A stretch of 64,000 bases of DNA from Patiria miniata (GCF_015706575.1 NW_024037056.1:12785176-12849175); one strand, 5' to 3'. Counted from the stretch's first letter, positions 23,738-34,991 are shown. Program-made: numbers and translations. The notes: generated by a model not told the origin, from the sequence alone.

Positions 23738-23983
23738 GGCCAAAAAAAAAAATCTGCTTCCGAATACATGGTATTTGAAAATAGAGTATAGGTAGGGAAT
23801 TTTTTCTGGGCATTTATTTTGTGTTAAATATATGGAGGCGTCTGCATGTAGTCAAGGGTAATAGGTAGTAATTGATGGTTTTGGGTTTTTTCCTCGTGCA
23901 TTTTTCCCAAAAAAAATTAGGATAGGGGCTGTAAAGATAGGGTAAGTAGGGTAACCGGAAGCAGAAGTATTTGTTTTTTGGCC
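23738..23983. mobile_element. H2 PIF/Harbinger-like MITE
   Basis: Termini GGCCAAAAAAAAAAA/TCTGCTTCCG and CGGAAGCAGAAGTA/TTTTTTGGCC. Flanks ATA (left) and TTA (right) fit a mutated 3-bp duplication. The interior has TAGGTAGGGAATTTTTTC, GGAGGCGTCTGCATGTAG and GGGGCTGTAAAGATAGGGTA. All recur in inverse orientation in the copy at 43816-44065. Confidence 0.8.
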
Positions 23984-24082
23984 TTAGCACTAGTACAACA
24001 TTGTATAACATTGTATTTATTACCTAACATGCTGAAACCATATACAACACTGTGTTGAATTTAGGTGTTACAAGGACCAATG

Positions 24083-24412
24083 GGTTTAACCAATTAACGC
24101 CTGAGGACGTGAAAACACAATGTGGCAATGTATATTCACAGGGGCGGGTGACGGGCTGAATCGTCAAGCTTTCCCCGCTCCGGTGTTGGACGTGTATACA
24201 AGTCAGTGGTTCCTATTGTTTTTTTTACACATCGTGTGTTGAACTTGAACTTGGCCGCTGTACACGGCCTGCTAGCAAATATTGCTCCGTGGCAGGTCCT
24301 TGGAGTGTTGCAAAATATGAAGTTGTGATGACACGTATCGTACAAATATTGTACAAATAACTCTCAAGAGTTAGTATCTGTGGTGTTTGACTTGATTTGA
24401 AAATTTGGCCGA
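24083..24412 (+). repeat. Dispersed repeat R2, short copy
   Basis: Matches 60150-60400 plus 60640-60690: TTAACGCC.GAGGAC, TGGCAATGTATATTC, GGGGCGGGTGAC, AATCGTCAAGCTTTCCC, TTGGACGTGTA, GAACTTGGCCGC, CACGGCCTG and TAGCAAATAT, ending with ACTCTCAAGAGT and GTAGTGTTTGACTT-like blocks. About 240 bp present at 60.4-60.64 kb are absent here. Confidence 0.7.
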
Positions 24413-24421
24413 TATGTATGT

Positions 24422-24635
24422 GGGCAATTTCAGCGTTTTGTAATGTCCGTGACAGCTTTTGAATAAACCTGAAAAAGTCTTTTTTCCATTCCTATTACAT
24501 TCATCATCTAGTAATGGTCAAGGAGATTACAGACTATGACTTCTTGGATTGTTTCTCTGAATCATTAATTAGATGTCATGGTTAATTGGCTCTGTCACGG
24601 ACATTACACTTCCTTTCATAACGCTGGAATTGCCC
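24422..24635 (-). mobile_element. Foldback MITE F1, complete copy
   Basis: GGGCAATTTCAGCG at the left and CGCTGGAATTGCCC at the right, with the inversion continuing through TAATGTCCGTGACAG and CTGTCACGGACATTA. Its complement contains an uninterrupted TCTAATTAATGATTCAGAG, the empty counterpart of the PB1 insertion site at 37.3 kb. Another copy lies at 59753-59952. Confidence 0.8.
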
Positions 24636-24954
24636 AATTTTGTCTTTTTTTCAAAAATGGTGTTTAGCGCCATCAAGTGGTTGACCGCAGTGTCACTGAA
24701 CTGACAAAACCGGTACATTATTTGCCTGGTAATTCCAGGCATTACGTGACATGAAAAGCAACTTGAAATTCACTGAAACTCCTCCTACATGCAGCCTGCT
24801 TGGCTCTGATTACTGATGTAAATTCATGAACAGCATTGGAGTATAATTCATTCCCCCACGTTATTGGTGTGAAGTGCCCTCTTGAGTTGATGCGCCGAGC
24901 GAGAGAATAATCAGTGAGTAGCAAGCCTGCTATATATGTGCATAGACGAATTGA

Positions 24955-25700
24955 GACAGTGGTAATGGACCTTATTCACGAAGAAGCCATTTTCGATCAT
25001 GTTCCCTGAATGTATTTTATAAGTTATAAACAGTTGAATGGGATGGTGCCAGACTATTTATGCGTTTAAGCCTCACTTTCATTTTTTTTTTTAAATGTGG
25101 CTTAAAGGGAATGTACAACATTTGCTTTTTCTGCAATTTTCAGAAATAAATGGATTTGGAGGATTAGAATGTTATAGCAAATATTGTTAAAATGACTTGT
25201 TTCACGTTTTGGGCTTGTAGATGTTGGAAAAACCAAGAAAACCAATCATGATCTTGTAGTCTGGTTCCCCGACCCCACTTAAGATGAAATGGAGCAATTT
25301 ATAGACTTTTGGGAATTGTAAGGTCAGAGAATCAGTCTAGCAGGCTTGTACCCCTTCACAGGTGTGTAATCAATTGCAAAGAACACAATGAATAAGTAAT
25401 TATGAAAAATTGGAAGCAGGTTTTGAAAAAAGCCAGTTTTTTCCAACGCTGGTCGGCCGACCAGCGTTGGAAAAATACCATTTTTCTTGAGAGTGATATA
25501 GCACACCAGGAGCCACGATTTTACAGGATGCTTTAGACTGTCATTCCCTAACAATCCAGTAAGGTATTTCATGATAATTTGATCATTTCGTTTTGTGATG
25601 TTTGCAAATGTTGTATCTTCTCTTTAAAATATTATGTTGAATCACAAATTTCAAATTATTCATCGGAGTAGCTAGACTGGTATTATTAATAAATTGTGTA
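24955..25700. repeat. R1 dispersed repeat interrupted by KL2
   Basis: 24955-25105 and 25624-25700 together match the uninterrupted R1 copy at 19735-19960. The break coincides with the TTAA-flanked KL2 element. Confidence 0.7.
25106..25623. mobile_element. KL2 TTAA-target MITE (518 bp)
   Basis: Flanked by TTAA (25102-25105 and 25624-25627). Inverted ends: AGGGAATGTACAACATTTGC at the left; GCAAATGTTGTATCTTCTCT at the right. At the centre is a perfect palindrome, TTTTTCCAACGCTGGTCGGC and its complement (about 25438-25475). AG-starting termini at TTAA resemble the Kolobok superfamily; this is an inference, because there is no transposase to classify. A diverged copy is at 41945-42300. Confidence 0.75.
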
Positions 25701-25704
25701 ATGG

Positions 25705-27050
25705 CATCATTAGAGATAATGAGCAAGTGAAGTCAACATACATTGTCATTGCTCTCTTTTCCTAATATTAAAGCAAATAATTAATCAAGATACTTCAAAA
25801 AGTATAACATCATTAAAGGTTTCATTCATTTGTGCTTTTCCTGGAATGTGGTGAAAATTTGTTAAATTGCAATTCACCAATGCTTCTGCAGTTTTAAGCC
25901 TTGACAAAGAGTTCGATTGAAAAGTGAAACAGCTGTTCAATCCGAAATAAAAACACAAATAGGCCGATGAAATCAATAGTTATAACACATCAGGAGAGAC
26001 CCAGTTTCTATCTGTTAGAAAGTAATAATAATTAAACAAATGACAAACAAAACGATTGATTTTGAAAAAAATGTATGTAGGCAGCTGCTCTAGAAACAAG
26101 TGAGGAATTTCACTCTGCATAATACCGGGCCATGATCACATTAAAAAGCCAGTACCCGGAAATATACACGTGCAAATACCCCAGCAAAACAGCACGCGTG
26201 AGACATATACATGCATCTCCAGTGCACCCTCCTTACCTTAACAAGCAATTTGTACCGCGGCCGTGCAGCGTTTAATCGCATTGCCGAATGTTTTTGCAGG
26301 CTAAATTCCCCCGATCGATAACGCCGAAGTCTGAACCCTGCGCTCAGCATTGCAGAAGGGTAGAGAGAGAGAGAGTATGTAGATAACAGTGGAAAGCGAA
26401 GGACAAATGCTTCTGTTTGCATAGCAGAGATGGCACATGTCTGCGTGTGAATATCGTTAATTTTTTCTTCTTCTTCCGCTGCGCCGCAGTTCTGGCTAGA
26501 ACCTGATAAGCCAGTCTGCCTGGTGACTTGTGTGGTAGGGCAGTGGATCGCATATATACCCATACTTACATGCATAATATGAAGGACCGATCACTGGGTG
26601 CTTGACAACGCGATTACTGATGGCTGCACAGGCAGTGAGGTGTTCACAATAACCCAGAGAAACGCGTCTTCATGTATTGGTGAGTGTTGCTTTTGTTTGC
26701 TTTTGGATGTGGTACTCTAGCTCAATACTTTCATTTTCAAACGCTTTAGCTGTGATATTTGATATCCAAGACTGTACATAGTGATTACCTAACTGCACAC
26801 ACTGTGTGCATTGAGAACGGTGTCTTACGCTGCGGTGTTTTGTAGACGTCTTCCATTATTAGCCTGCACATAATGCGCAGAAAATGGATGTTTTTATTAT
26901 GGCCTTGTGCATATGAGGTGAATAACTTGTCATAGGAGAATTGTACTTGTTAAAATTTTAATCAAACTGTTTCGTATCACTGCCATACTATAAAGCAGAT
27001 AAAATATGTGTGTTAACCAGTTGCTCATGCAAATTAGGCTGATACGGTTG
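25705..27050. other. No recognisable gene
   Basis: Includes a (GA)n-like stretch at about 26361-26376 and a possible splice donor TATTG/GTGAGT at about 26679. The 144-codon minus-strand ORF at 26141-26575 has no recognisable domain. Confidence 0.35.
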
Positions 27051-27057
27051 ATCGCCC

Positions 27058-27170
27058 ACATAGCGGGCAATCCCTCGTGAGATGGGACTTGCCCGTGATG
27101 TGGGCCACTCGCCCGTGAAGCAGGTGACATGTCCGCAAAGCAGGCGACAGGCGGCGAAGCTGCTTCCCTA
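27058..27170. repeat. Degenerate minisatellite, unit about 20 bp
   Basis: Four to five imperfect units built on GCCCGTGAAGCAGG / ATGTGGGCCACTC / GTCCGCAAAGCAGGCGACA. Confidence 0.55.
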
Positions 27171-27246
27171 ATGTGGCAGGCAAGGCCAAGTCTCGTAAAA
27201 TAAAATACGATCTTTTAATTGAAATGTGCACAATTGTTTAAATTGT

Positions 27247-27399
27247 ATTAGTTATCCCACCGTGACGAGGGCAAGCGAAACACGGAATAGTGTAGTGCGT
27301 CTGTGTTCCACGTGCCACAAGGCCGAAGGCCGAGTAGTATGTGGGACACAGACGCACTACATTTTCTGTGTTCCATGAGTGTGAGATGGATAATAAATT
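27247..27399. mobile_element. Short foldback element
   Basis: TGTAGTGCGTCTGTGTTCCAC (about 27290) is mirrored at GTGGGACACAGACGCACTAC (about 27341). The arms extend outward weakly to TTATCCCACCGTGACGAGG and GAGATGGATAATAA. The loop contains a small AAGGCCGAAGGCCGAG repeat. Confidence 0.6.
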
Positions 27400-27544
27400 T
27401 ATCTTCAAGCAAACTTGACACACAGTAAAGATGGAACAGGAACGATGGACACAAAATTGTTAGCGGTTATGCAGGAATGGCGCGCGCATCTTAGAAAAGC
27501 GTAATACGCAGAGTGCGGTATGGACCGTGCTACATGGGATAATG

Positions 27545-27866
27545 CAGTGCTGCACCCAAGATTGGCTTGGGGGGGGGGGGGAAACAATTTTTTTAAAAAT
27601 TGTTTAGAAGTTTAAATTTGTGTAAAAAAAATGTTGCCCAAACATTTTGGCTGCAGAAAACAATTTTTATTTTTGTGGGGGGGGGGGGATTATTTTGACA
27701 TTGGTGGCACCACTTACACCCCTATTATACCACTCAAAAATAGGCCACTTACAAATCACCAAGGTCAAATAATGGGACTAAAAAAAAAAATTGACAACCT
27801 CTTGGGGGGAGCTCAAGCCCCCCGAGGGCGCCCCGAGGGCCCCCCCCCCCCTTGGGTGCGCTACTG
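27545..27866. mobile_element. hAT-like MITE (322 bp)
   Basis: Perfect 8-bp direct repeats GGATAATG flank it (27537-27544 and 27867-27874). The inverted ends CAGTGCTGCACCCAAG and CTTGGGTGCGCTACTG match at 13 of 16 positions. G/C runs sit just inside each end. The TSD length and CAGTG start are typical of hAT elements. The ORF running through it is not a gene. Confidence 0.85.
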
Positions 27867-27879
27867 GGATAATGAAGCA

Positions 27880-29090
27880 TGGTTTGTTACCGTGGATTGA
27901 CCAATCAGGATCGACGATTCAATTTTACTTGAAGATAATTGAAAATGTAGCTTGAGTGTGAACAAAATTTATTCAAATTCTATTGACATAAATGTACTTT
28001 TGTTGTAGCTGATTAAGTCATGTCAAAGAATCTATGAACATGAATGTTCTTGTTTATAATATTTGTTATTAAAAGAAAATAAATAAACTTCGTTATTAAA
28101 AATAAATTGACTTGGTTAAATTGGAATTAAAATGGCTTCAGGTAAATGATCTTTTTGCAAATTTGCTGATCATTATTTCACATCCAATGCTCCGCATTTG
28201 AAATGAAAACCACTAGATCATAGAAACCACTAGAATGGCAATTAAATTCCGGGACTACATATCCAGCAGTCGAGTAGGCACGTAATTTGAGCCTGTTTCA
28301 GTGTCAGTTTCAGGAAATCATTTTCCGATTCGTTAAGCCTGAATTACCTGCGCGCTGCACATGACTTGTACTCGAGCAGCTCAAGTGCGTTTTGACTCTG
28401 CAGTGATTCGCTCAGATTCGCGGCTGAATTGTGTGTATGTGTGTCAAGGTCTGAATGAATGCTGCAACTGGTACCACTGCACTTTTGCCCAGCTCAGGTG
28501 GCACGCAAGAGGCCATATTACTCAAGAACCCTGGCCCACTTGCCTGACACACATACTGATGATGACTGTCATCACGCTGAGCTACATAGAAAACTTGGAG
28601 TTGAAAAAGGGAACCCACTCTTCAATATTGAAATGTGGGTGATCTTGTTTGCCTCGGGAAAGTGCATCAACTCTGCGTCATATCGCGCTTTGCTCACGAA
28701 GTGGCAAAAACCTCAGCAATCGATAATTGTTCAATTTTGATTTTTGCTGGCCTTTTTTTGTATTTTTCGCAAGGAACAATTTCACCAAGTTTTAAAGCAA
28801 ACTAACGTTTACTTTCTTAATTATTGTAAATAAGCACAATTGGTAAAAAGCCTGAAATCCTTGCGAAAAAGCATGGCTTAATACATCCCCTGCAAACAGG
28901 GAATGACTCCATCCACTCCTCTCTCCCTAGGATTCCATTCGTCAAAAAAAAAATTCAAGTCAATGACTCAAAACGTCGCATGGTAAGGATATCTCAGCGC
29001 TGAAGAGTGTGGTGTGACTTGCTTGCTATTTGCTTGTAGTTACTTCCCGTCATACTAACATTTATGTCATTTTTCTGCTTTTAAAAGAAA
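27880..29090. other. No recognisable gene
   Basis: Two overlapping 93-codon ORFs at 28361-28740 match no family known to me. No TE copy seen. Confidence 0.35.
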
Positions 29091-29098
29091 TTGGTTAA

Positions 29099-29620
29099 AG
29101 ATATAGTCCATCATTTGTAATTTGTGCATTTTGTTCGTTTGAAGCAACAAAAGTGTTCAAAATCTAATGAAGGATACTGAACAACTAACCTGATGAAGTT
29201 TTAGCTCAGCTTCAGCTGTATATTCCGAGAAAAACAGCATTCTAGGATCTCAATTTCAAATCAAAATTTGCTGAATTCAGCGTCCGAGACGCGTTCTCAC
29301 TGAGCCGATTGCAGCTATACGCGATGTCGCACACTGATCCGACGAATTATAGCAACCGCGTGCACCTGTGCGTCGTGCCAATGCTTGCGCGCGCTTCGCC
29401 AAATAACAAAACGAACTACTAATTTACATTTTCCTACAATGCGTCTTAAGACACACCGTTGGAAAGGCCTTCTTTCGTTGATTACTTCAAAATGACAGCT
29501 TGCCAGAAAGAATAATTTCACAGGGAGTTTAGTCCCTTTACTATCTTTCAACCAAGTATGTTTTTCAACAATAATTACGCCAGTTACTTTTCGGATGGCT
29601 GCAAATGATGGACTATAGCT
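29099..29620. mobile_element. KL1 TTAA-target MITE (522 bp)
   Basis: TTAA at both sides (29095-29098 and 29621-29624). Inverted ends AGATATAGTCCATCATTTG and CAAATGATGGACTATAGCT. It shares all internal blocks with 33151-33661 and 34992-35530, including GAAACGAACAAAATGC-type ends and a GCGTCTTAAGACACACCGTT core. The palindromic core is imperfect here. Confidence 0.85.
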
Positions 29621-29734
29621 TTAAATGCTCATGAGTACTTGACTACTCGCCATCTCGAGTATTTGACTATCGTGAGTAATTTCTTTGCGAGTACTCGAGT
29701 AGAAAAATCCACTACTCGCCCAGGCCTAAAAACT

Positions 29735-30985
29735 GTACTACAAATTAATTTCTTCATAACACTTGGCAGATAGTCCTTTGTCTTTAACCATGCATGCTTG
29801 AACTGATTCAATTCTCGGAATAAGCTTCACCTCCCACCCCCCTCCCCCCCCCCCATTTGTGCCAGTGACAACAAGCGCCTGAGATCTAGTTGCCTTTGCA
29901 AAGTGCATGAACTCTGTGTCATGTTTAGGCCTTTCACTTTCCGAGCAAACCGAGCCTTTCACTTTCAAGGAAAAAGCAAATAGGACTTCACGCATGAACT
30001 ACATGTAGGCCTAGCCAACATATCTTGGCAGTGAAATTCACTGGAGTTGAAATATGTTTTTACTTAAATGCGGCGACGTCAAAAACTCGTTGGTGTGTGC
30101 ATTTTTTATTACACGTCAAGTTTGATTTAGCTTGTAAGCTTGATATGGAATATCAATTTGAAGCAATGGCCCACTTTTTTTTAACCATACATACATACTT
30201 GAACTAATGCGATTCTAAGAATAAGTGCTTATGGTTGAGTGTGTATGGTGTTAACGGGAAAAGTAGTCCCTCCACGTAGTAAGCATAAAGGGACCTCATC
30301 TGATGGTGGGGGATGTTAAGCTCTCTCTCTCTTGCAGTTTCTTTTGTGAAAATTATAATAATTGAAATGATAATGTTGTTAGAGTGCCCCTTCCTTTGTT
30401 GCAGGGTTGGGGAGAGGGAAGGGGGTGGGGAGAGGGTTTGGGGGAGGGAGGGGGAGGAGGGAGGGGGGCTCAAGTCCAAAGGCACCCCTTTGCTTGGTTA
30501 GATCACCCTCTTGGATGTACCACTGACATAATGTAATGTTTGTAGCTGATCAATAGTTGTTGTTCATAGCAAAGTGCATCCACTCTGTGTCATGTTTAGG
30601 CCTTTCACTTTCAGAGCAAATACAGCTTTTCAATTCCAAGGAAAACCAAATATGACTTCGTGAACTATCTCCAGCAATATTCACCAGGGTTAAAACACGC
30701 TCAACGTTTTGCCAATTTGCAGTGCAAATACTCGCCGTGACGTCAAAACCCGTTGTGCTGGTCTTCGCTTTCCATTTCACGCCAAGTACGAACTAGCCTT
30801 TAAAGCTCACTTAAATGTCATGTATCTGAAAATCATCACAACACTTTTGGCAGATTGTCATTTTCTTAACCCTGCTTCAACATATTCAGTTCTTAGAACA
30901 AGCTCCGCTTTCCCTGTATGGTTCATCAAAGTTAAGTGTGGTGATAACGCGGGGGGAAAAAGAAGTCGTCCACGAAATGTTGCAT
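29735..30985. repeat. Three local copies of a degenerate 400-450 bp unit (R3)
   Basis: Blocks recur in order: AAAGTGCATC/GAACTCTGTGTCATGTTTAGG at 29899 and 30569, GACGTCAAAA at about 30070 and 30740, a CTTAACC.T.CTTGAAC-type block at about 29780, 30180 and 30867, and AAGC..C.CCTTCC or AAGTGCTTATGG blocks after it. The first unit is only a right end (29735-29830). A GA-rich tract at about 30410-30470 separates units 2 and 3. Confidence 0.55.
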
Positions 30986-30989
30986 AAAC

Positions 30990-31500
30990 ATTCGACCCCC
31001 TCCCAAATGGATGTGTTGGTTGAAACCCAATCGTGCCATTCTAATTGAAATTTCATGCCGAGCCCCGAACCCTACTCCATTGCACACAAAATACGATCGC
31101 ATCATGGCTCCAATTTTTTTTCCTTTTTTTTTTCCTTTTTTTTTCGTGTCCGGGAAATCATGAGGCCACTTAGGGTAATGTTTTCTTAGTGGGAAATGCA
31201 ATTCTCGCCTCGAGTCTGACAGACTTGATCGTATTCCGCCCCGATCTCGAACAGAGCATAGAAACATGCCGCTGCATACTTTTAAAGATAGGTTGTGCAT
31301 TGCCAGTGTGTTTCGTTAGAAAGTTTCACCTTTGAACGACTTTAATTTGGCCCGGATAAGATGTGTGTTCCCATTCTATAACTTTGGCACTGTGGTACGC
31401 AAATCATAGCGGTTTCTTGTTTGGGGTATTAAGCCAGCTATCAGCTCTGAGTTGTCAAAGACATTATTGTAAACACAAACTTCCAAATTCATGGCAAATA
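30990..31500. other. No recognisable gene
   Basis: A 122-codon minus-strand ORF at 30932-31300 passes through a T-rich stretch and has no recognisable domain. Confidence 0.35.
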
Positions 31501-31506
31501 ATTTAA

Positions 31507-32073
31507 CCCTCCTTTGCAAACATACATTCTGTGCCAAGTAGTCCTTTCAGTCAAAATCAATCAAGTGACTGTTTTCAACAGTTAAGAGCTCCCAGCCTAC
31601 ATAAAGCAGGATTGACTGGCTGGGACTGTTTTAGTAACTTGATACAGCTATGCTTTGAATCCCGGTGAGTGATAAAACAGCTGTGACATCAACTTGCCTG
31701 CTTTGTCTGTTGACCCATCAGTTTGACTAGTCAAAGTGCTTGCTTGACATATGATCTGACTGCCGGTGACTAACCTTTGTTAAAAGCAAGGGCGGATAAG
31801 GAACACAATTTTGTAGGTGGCCAAAAAAAAAATGGTTCCCCAAAACGTGGGTAAAAAAAAGGTGCAGTGTGGGGTTTGGGGCCCGCTTAAGGGCCCAAAA
31901 ATCTTTTGGATTCTAGATGCTCTGTGTGGTGCGATCTGAGGCAATTTCTGACCACTTTAACCAATGTTTTTTGAGGAAAAGATGGTGGTGTACTCATTGC
32001 CTGCCTTTTTTGCGACGTCACTTGAAAAAAAAAAGCAGGGGAAGTGGAAGTGAATTTTGACTGTCTGACTCAT
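31507..32073 (+). mobile_element. PB1 TTAA-target MITE split by a hAT-like insertion
   Basis: The left end is intact: TTAA (31503-31506) then CCCTCCTTTGCAAACATAC. It is collinear with the 50776 copy up to about 31796 and resumes at about 32036 (GCAGGGGAAGTGGAAGTG, TTTTGACTGTCTGACT). The right end is lost after about 32073. The break lies at the TAAAAGGCATGGCAGGGG segment of intact copies. Confidence 0.75.
31797..32035 (-). mobile_element. hAT-like MITE inserted in PB1, one end truncated
   Basis: Starts CAAGGGCGGAT, the terminus of the 17748-18054 element. It then carries that element's blocks in inverse orientation (GGGCCCGCTTAAGGGCCC, TTGGATTCTAGATGCTCTG, GATCTGAGGCAATTTCTGAC, GATGGTGGTGTACTCATTGC). 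The far terminus is missing and replaced by an A run. Confidence 0.75.
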
Positions 32074-32079
32074 CTTTTC

Positions 32080-32925
32080 TTTTCAAAAATCCTTCTTTGT
32101 TCTTGGTCATGAGTGCATTATGTTGCCACTGAAGAAAACCTCACTCTACTAAACCTGAAAAAAAGGAAACCGAGGAAAAACACTTTGCTTCAAGTATTTC
32201 AATTTTGATATAGCAAACCATAAGATGAGCCACAGACCAAATAAGTGCATCCATACCTAAGTATGCATCTTTAATCCAGCATTAAGCCTCTTGCCATCTG
32301 GAACAGCGATATGAACCCCCCCCCTTCTACCTATCTCCCTACCTATCTTCCCCCCTATTGCCAACCTCATCAATGTTTATGCAGCAAACAGCCAAGCCCC
32401 GGCAATGGGAGCGTTTAGACTGAACGACTATACGGCCGATCGGATTTCGTCTAATTGGCATTCTACCTGCGTGTGTACACTCTAGATATACACGCACGTG
32501 AGCACGCCAAGCAAGCCCCACGCCGACACTTGACATTTTTGCATGGAAATTTATGTATTCTTAATGTGTTGAGAATGCGTTTGGATGTCCCCTCATCCAA
32601 GTGCGTATGTGTGTGTTTAGTGACGTTGGTTCCGCATGAGTGTTTTTTCATCTGAAACTTGAAATTTCGTGGATGTAAATCCTCGTGCTCTCTCAACAAT
32701 CTGTTTTGCATTTTCTTGGTGAGTTACACCTTTGAATATTTGAATTATATTTATGCACCTTTTAACTTATGTGTGCGTCAGCAGAATGGGTGTATTGTAG
32801 AGCCCGTATTTATGCATGTCTGTGAAAACTGTGTAGAACATTCCGATTGTATCATGCGTCTTTCACGGCTTAAGATTAATTGACATTAAAAAACTGCGGA
32901 TCAGCAGCTGTATGCATTTGCATTT
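32080..32925. other. No recognisable gene
   Basis: Short C runs at about 32319-32327. ORFs up to 82 codons, none recognised. Confidence 0.35.
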
Positions 32926-32929
32926 GTAG

Positions 32930-32984
32930 AGCTTTGTGTGCATTAGTGGAAGCCGATCGAGAAGCAGAGAAGTTACTTTTTAAG
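32930..32984 (+). other. Tentative internal exon (55 nt)
   Basis: A T-rich stretch ending TTTGTAG precedes it and AAG/GTGAGC follows. In the frame starting at 32931 all 18 codons are open and read ALCALVEADREAEKLLFK. The other two frames contain stops. No family recognised, and with no flanking exon found the call rests only on splice-like signals. A chance match is quite possible. Confidence 0.15.
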
Positions 32985-33150
32985 GTGAGCTTTTCATGTA
33001 CATCAATATTATCATAGGCATGGTGATTACCATGCAGTAATGAGCATGATAGACTCTATTAGGTTATTATCCTGTGGATATTGGCTGAATATAAGCATGT
33101 GTGTATTTTATATTACAGATGAATGTGAACATGGGGAGTTCTGTGCTTAA

Positions 33151-33661
33151 AGCTATAGTCCATCATTTGCAGCCATCCGAAAAAGTAACTGGCGTATTAT
33201 TGTTGAAAAACATACTTGGTTGAAAGATAGTAAGTGGACTAAACTCCCTGTGAAATGAATCTTTCTGGCAAGCTATCATTTTGAAGTAATCAACGAAAGA
33301 AGGCCTTTCCAATGGTGCGTCTTAAGACGCACCGTTGGAAAATTTAAATTAGTAGTTCGTTTTGTTATTTGGCACAGCGCGCGCAAGCATTGGCACGACG
33401 CACAGGTGCGCGCAGTTGCTATAATTCGTCGGATCAGTGTGCGGCATCGCATATAGCTGCAATTCAAAACAATTCAAAACATGATTCAGCAACTTTTGAT
33501 TTGAAATTGAGATCCTAGAATGCTGTTTTTCTCGGAATATACAGCTGAAGCTGAGCTGAAACTTCATCAGGTTAGTTGTTCAGTATCCTTCATTAGATTT
33601 TGAACACTTTTGTTGCTTCAAACGAACAAAATGCACAAATTACAAATGATGGACTATATCT
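33151..33661. mobile_element. KL1 TTAA-target MITE (511 bp)
   Basis: TTAA on both sides (33147-33150 and 33662-33665). Ends AGCTATAGTCCATCATTTGC and CAAATGATGGACTATATCT. A near-perfect central palindrome, GGTGCGTCTTAAGACGCACC, sits at about 33314-33333 within a wider CCTTTCCAA...TTGGAAA inversion. Inverse orientation to 29099-29620. Confidence 0.85.
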
Positions 33662-33865
33662 TTAAAGTATAGTTTGAATTCAGAATTAAGTGCCTCAATT
33701 AGAATTTAAACAATCCTCTATGACGTACGAGCTGACATTTTACCCTCTCCAGAGGGCGCCATTTCCAGCTGATACAGACCTAATTCTTTGTGCACTGCAT
33801 GCATACATATACAAAAATATAGTACATTACTATTCGCACTACGCTGTAGTGTTGTGTAGCAGGTC

Positions 33866-34256
33866 TGATCGACCAGGCCAAACCAAAACCGAAACCTAAC
33901 CGACCTGAAAACCCCCCGAATATCTGGCTTGGGCAACTGTGTCCGCTTTTTGTGCCTGCATGACCTTACCCGCATCTTGTGAAAATTGTCGTCTCGATCA
34001 GTAAAACTTAATCATGCCGTACGGTACTCACAGCGTGACCTACTGGTAGGCCTATTATATAGACCGTGACTCTTTTTTTTTTTTTCGGTTTACATGTATT
34101 TCGGTTTATTTCGGGTTTTTCCAAAATGGCTTAACTGATCCGACCCGACCCGAAAAGCGCAAACGCAAAACCGACCCGATCCGACTGAAACGATGACAAA
34201 CTGACCCGACCTGACCCAAGGTCAGTTTCAGGTCGGGTCGGTTTCGGGTCAGGTTT
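33866..34256. repeat. GACCCGA/TCGGGTC-rich element
   Basis: Clusters of ACCCGACC and its complement at 34138-34250, preceded by a T run and by an A/C-rich arm (CCAAAACCGAAACCTAACCGACC at about 33880) that resembles the complement of the later TTCGGTTTATTTCGGG. Probably a short foldback element; its borders are uncertain. Confidence 0.45.
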
Positions 34257-34259
34257 GCA

Positions 34260-34980
34260 CAAGCTGCCACTCAAATCGAAGTTAACAATAAGAAGCAGTC
34301 ATTGTGTAACGGCTTGCCGTTCAGATAGAGTTGCATCCCGTCTGGAATTCTACGCATTTGGATTGTCAGACAAGCCTCTTTTGTTGCAAACAAATGTGTC
34401 CTTGGGCAAGCCACTTTACGCTAACTTCTCCATTTAATATTTTTGTTGGCTGTCACATGTCACATCCTTAGCTTGGTCCGATAGGAATGCATGCTTGTTA
34501 ATTCACATGCCAGTGCACACATATGTAATTTATCCTCATGACTCTAAATTTGCTTCATATTCATCCAGGTATTAAATAATTCAAACTGAACTTGAAGTCA
34601 TCAATCATTTCTATGGTCATCATCACCAATGTTGGAATGTGTTCTGAACTGTTGAATATTCCACTACTGTGGCATGAATTTTACTGCTCATGTTTGTATA
34701 ATGTCAGGGAAGGTAAAACCAAATAGTAAATTTAGATCTCCACGCACAATTTTTGTTTTTTAATGGAGATGTCAGGAAGTGGCTGCTTTTAAACATGTAC
34801 GTGACCTGCTCATAAACAAATGTTGGAATATGTCATCAAGTGCTATTTGCTCAAGTACTGCTGTATGAAGGACGACTATTCTCTCAAATGATTCGATGAC
34901 AATTGTAAAAAAAAAAAAATCAAAAAAAAGTGAAAAAGACATACTGTTATATTAGTTCCAGCAACTGACATCAGTGATGT
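34260..34980. other. No recognisable gene; S1 SINE scrap at about 34396-34425
   Basis: GTGTCCTTGGGCAAGCCACTT matches the S1 body; the rest is unrecognised. Confidence 0.45.
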
Positions 34981-34991
34981 GTTTTTTTTAA

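Noticed and set aside
26141-26575. 144-codon minus-strand ORF
   Set aside because: No domain recognised; includes low-complexity GA-rich sequence.
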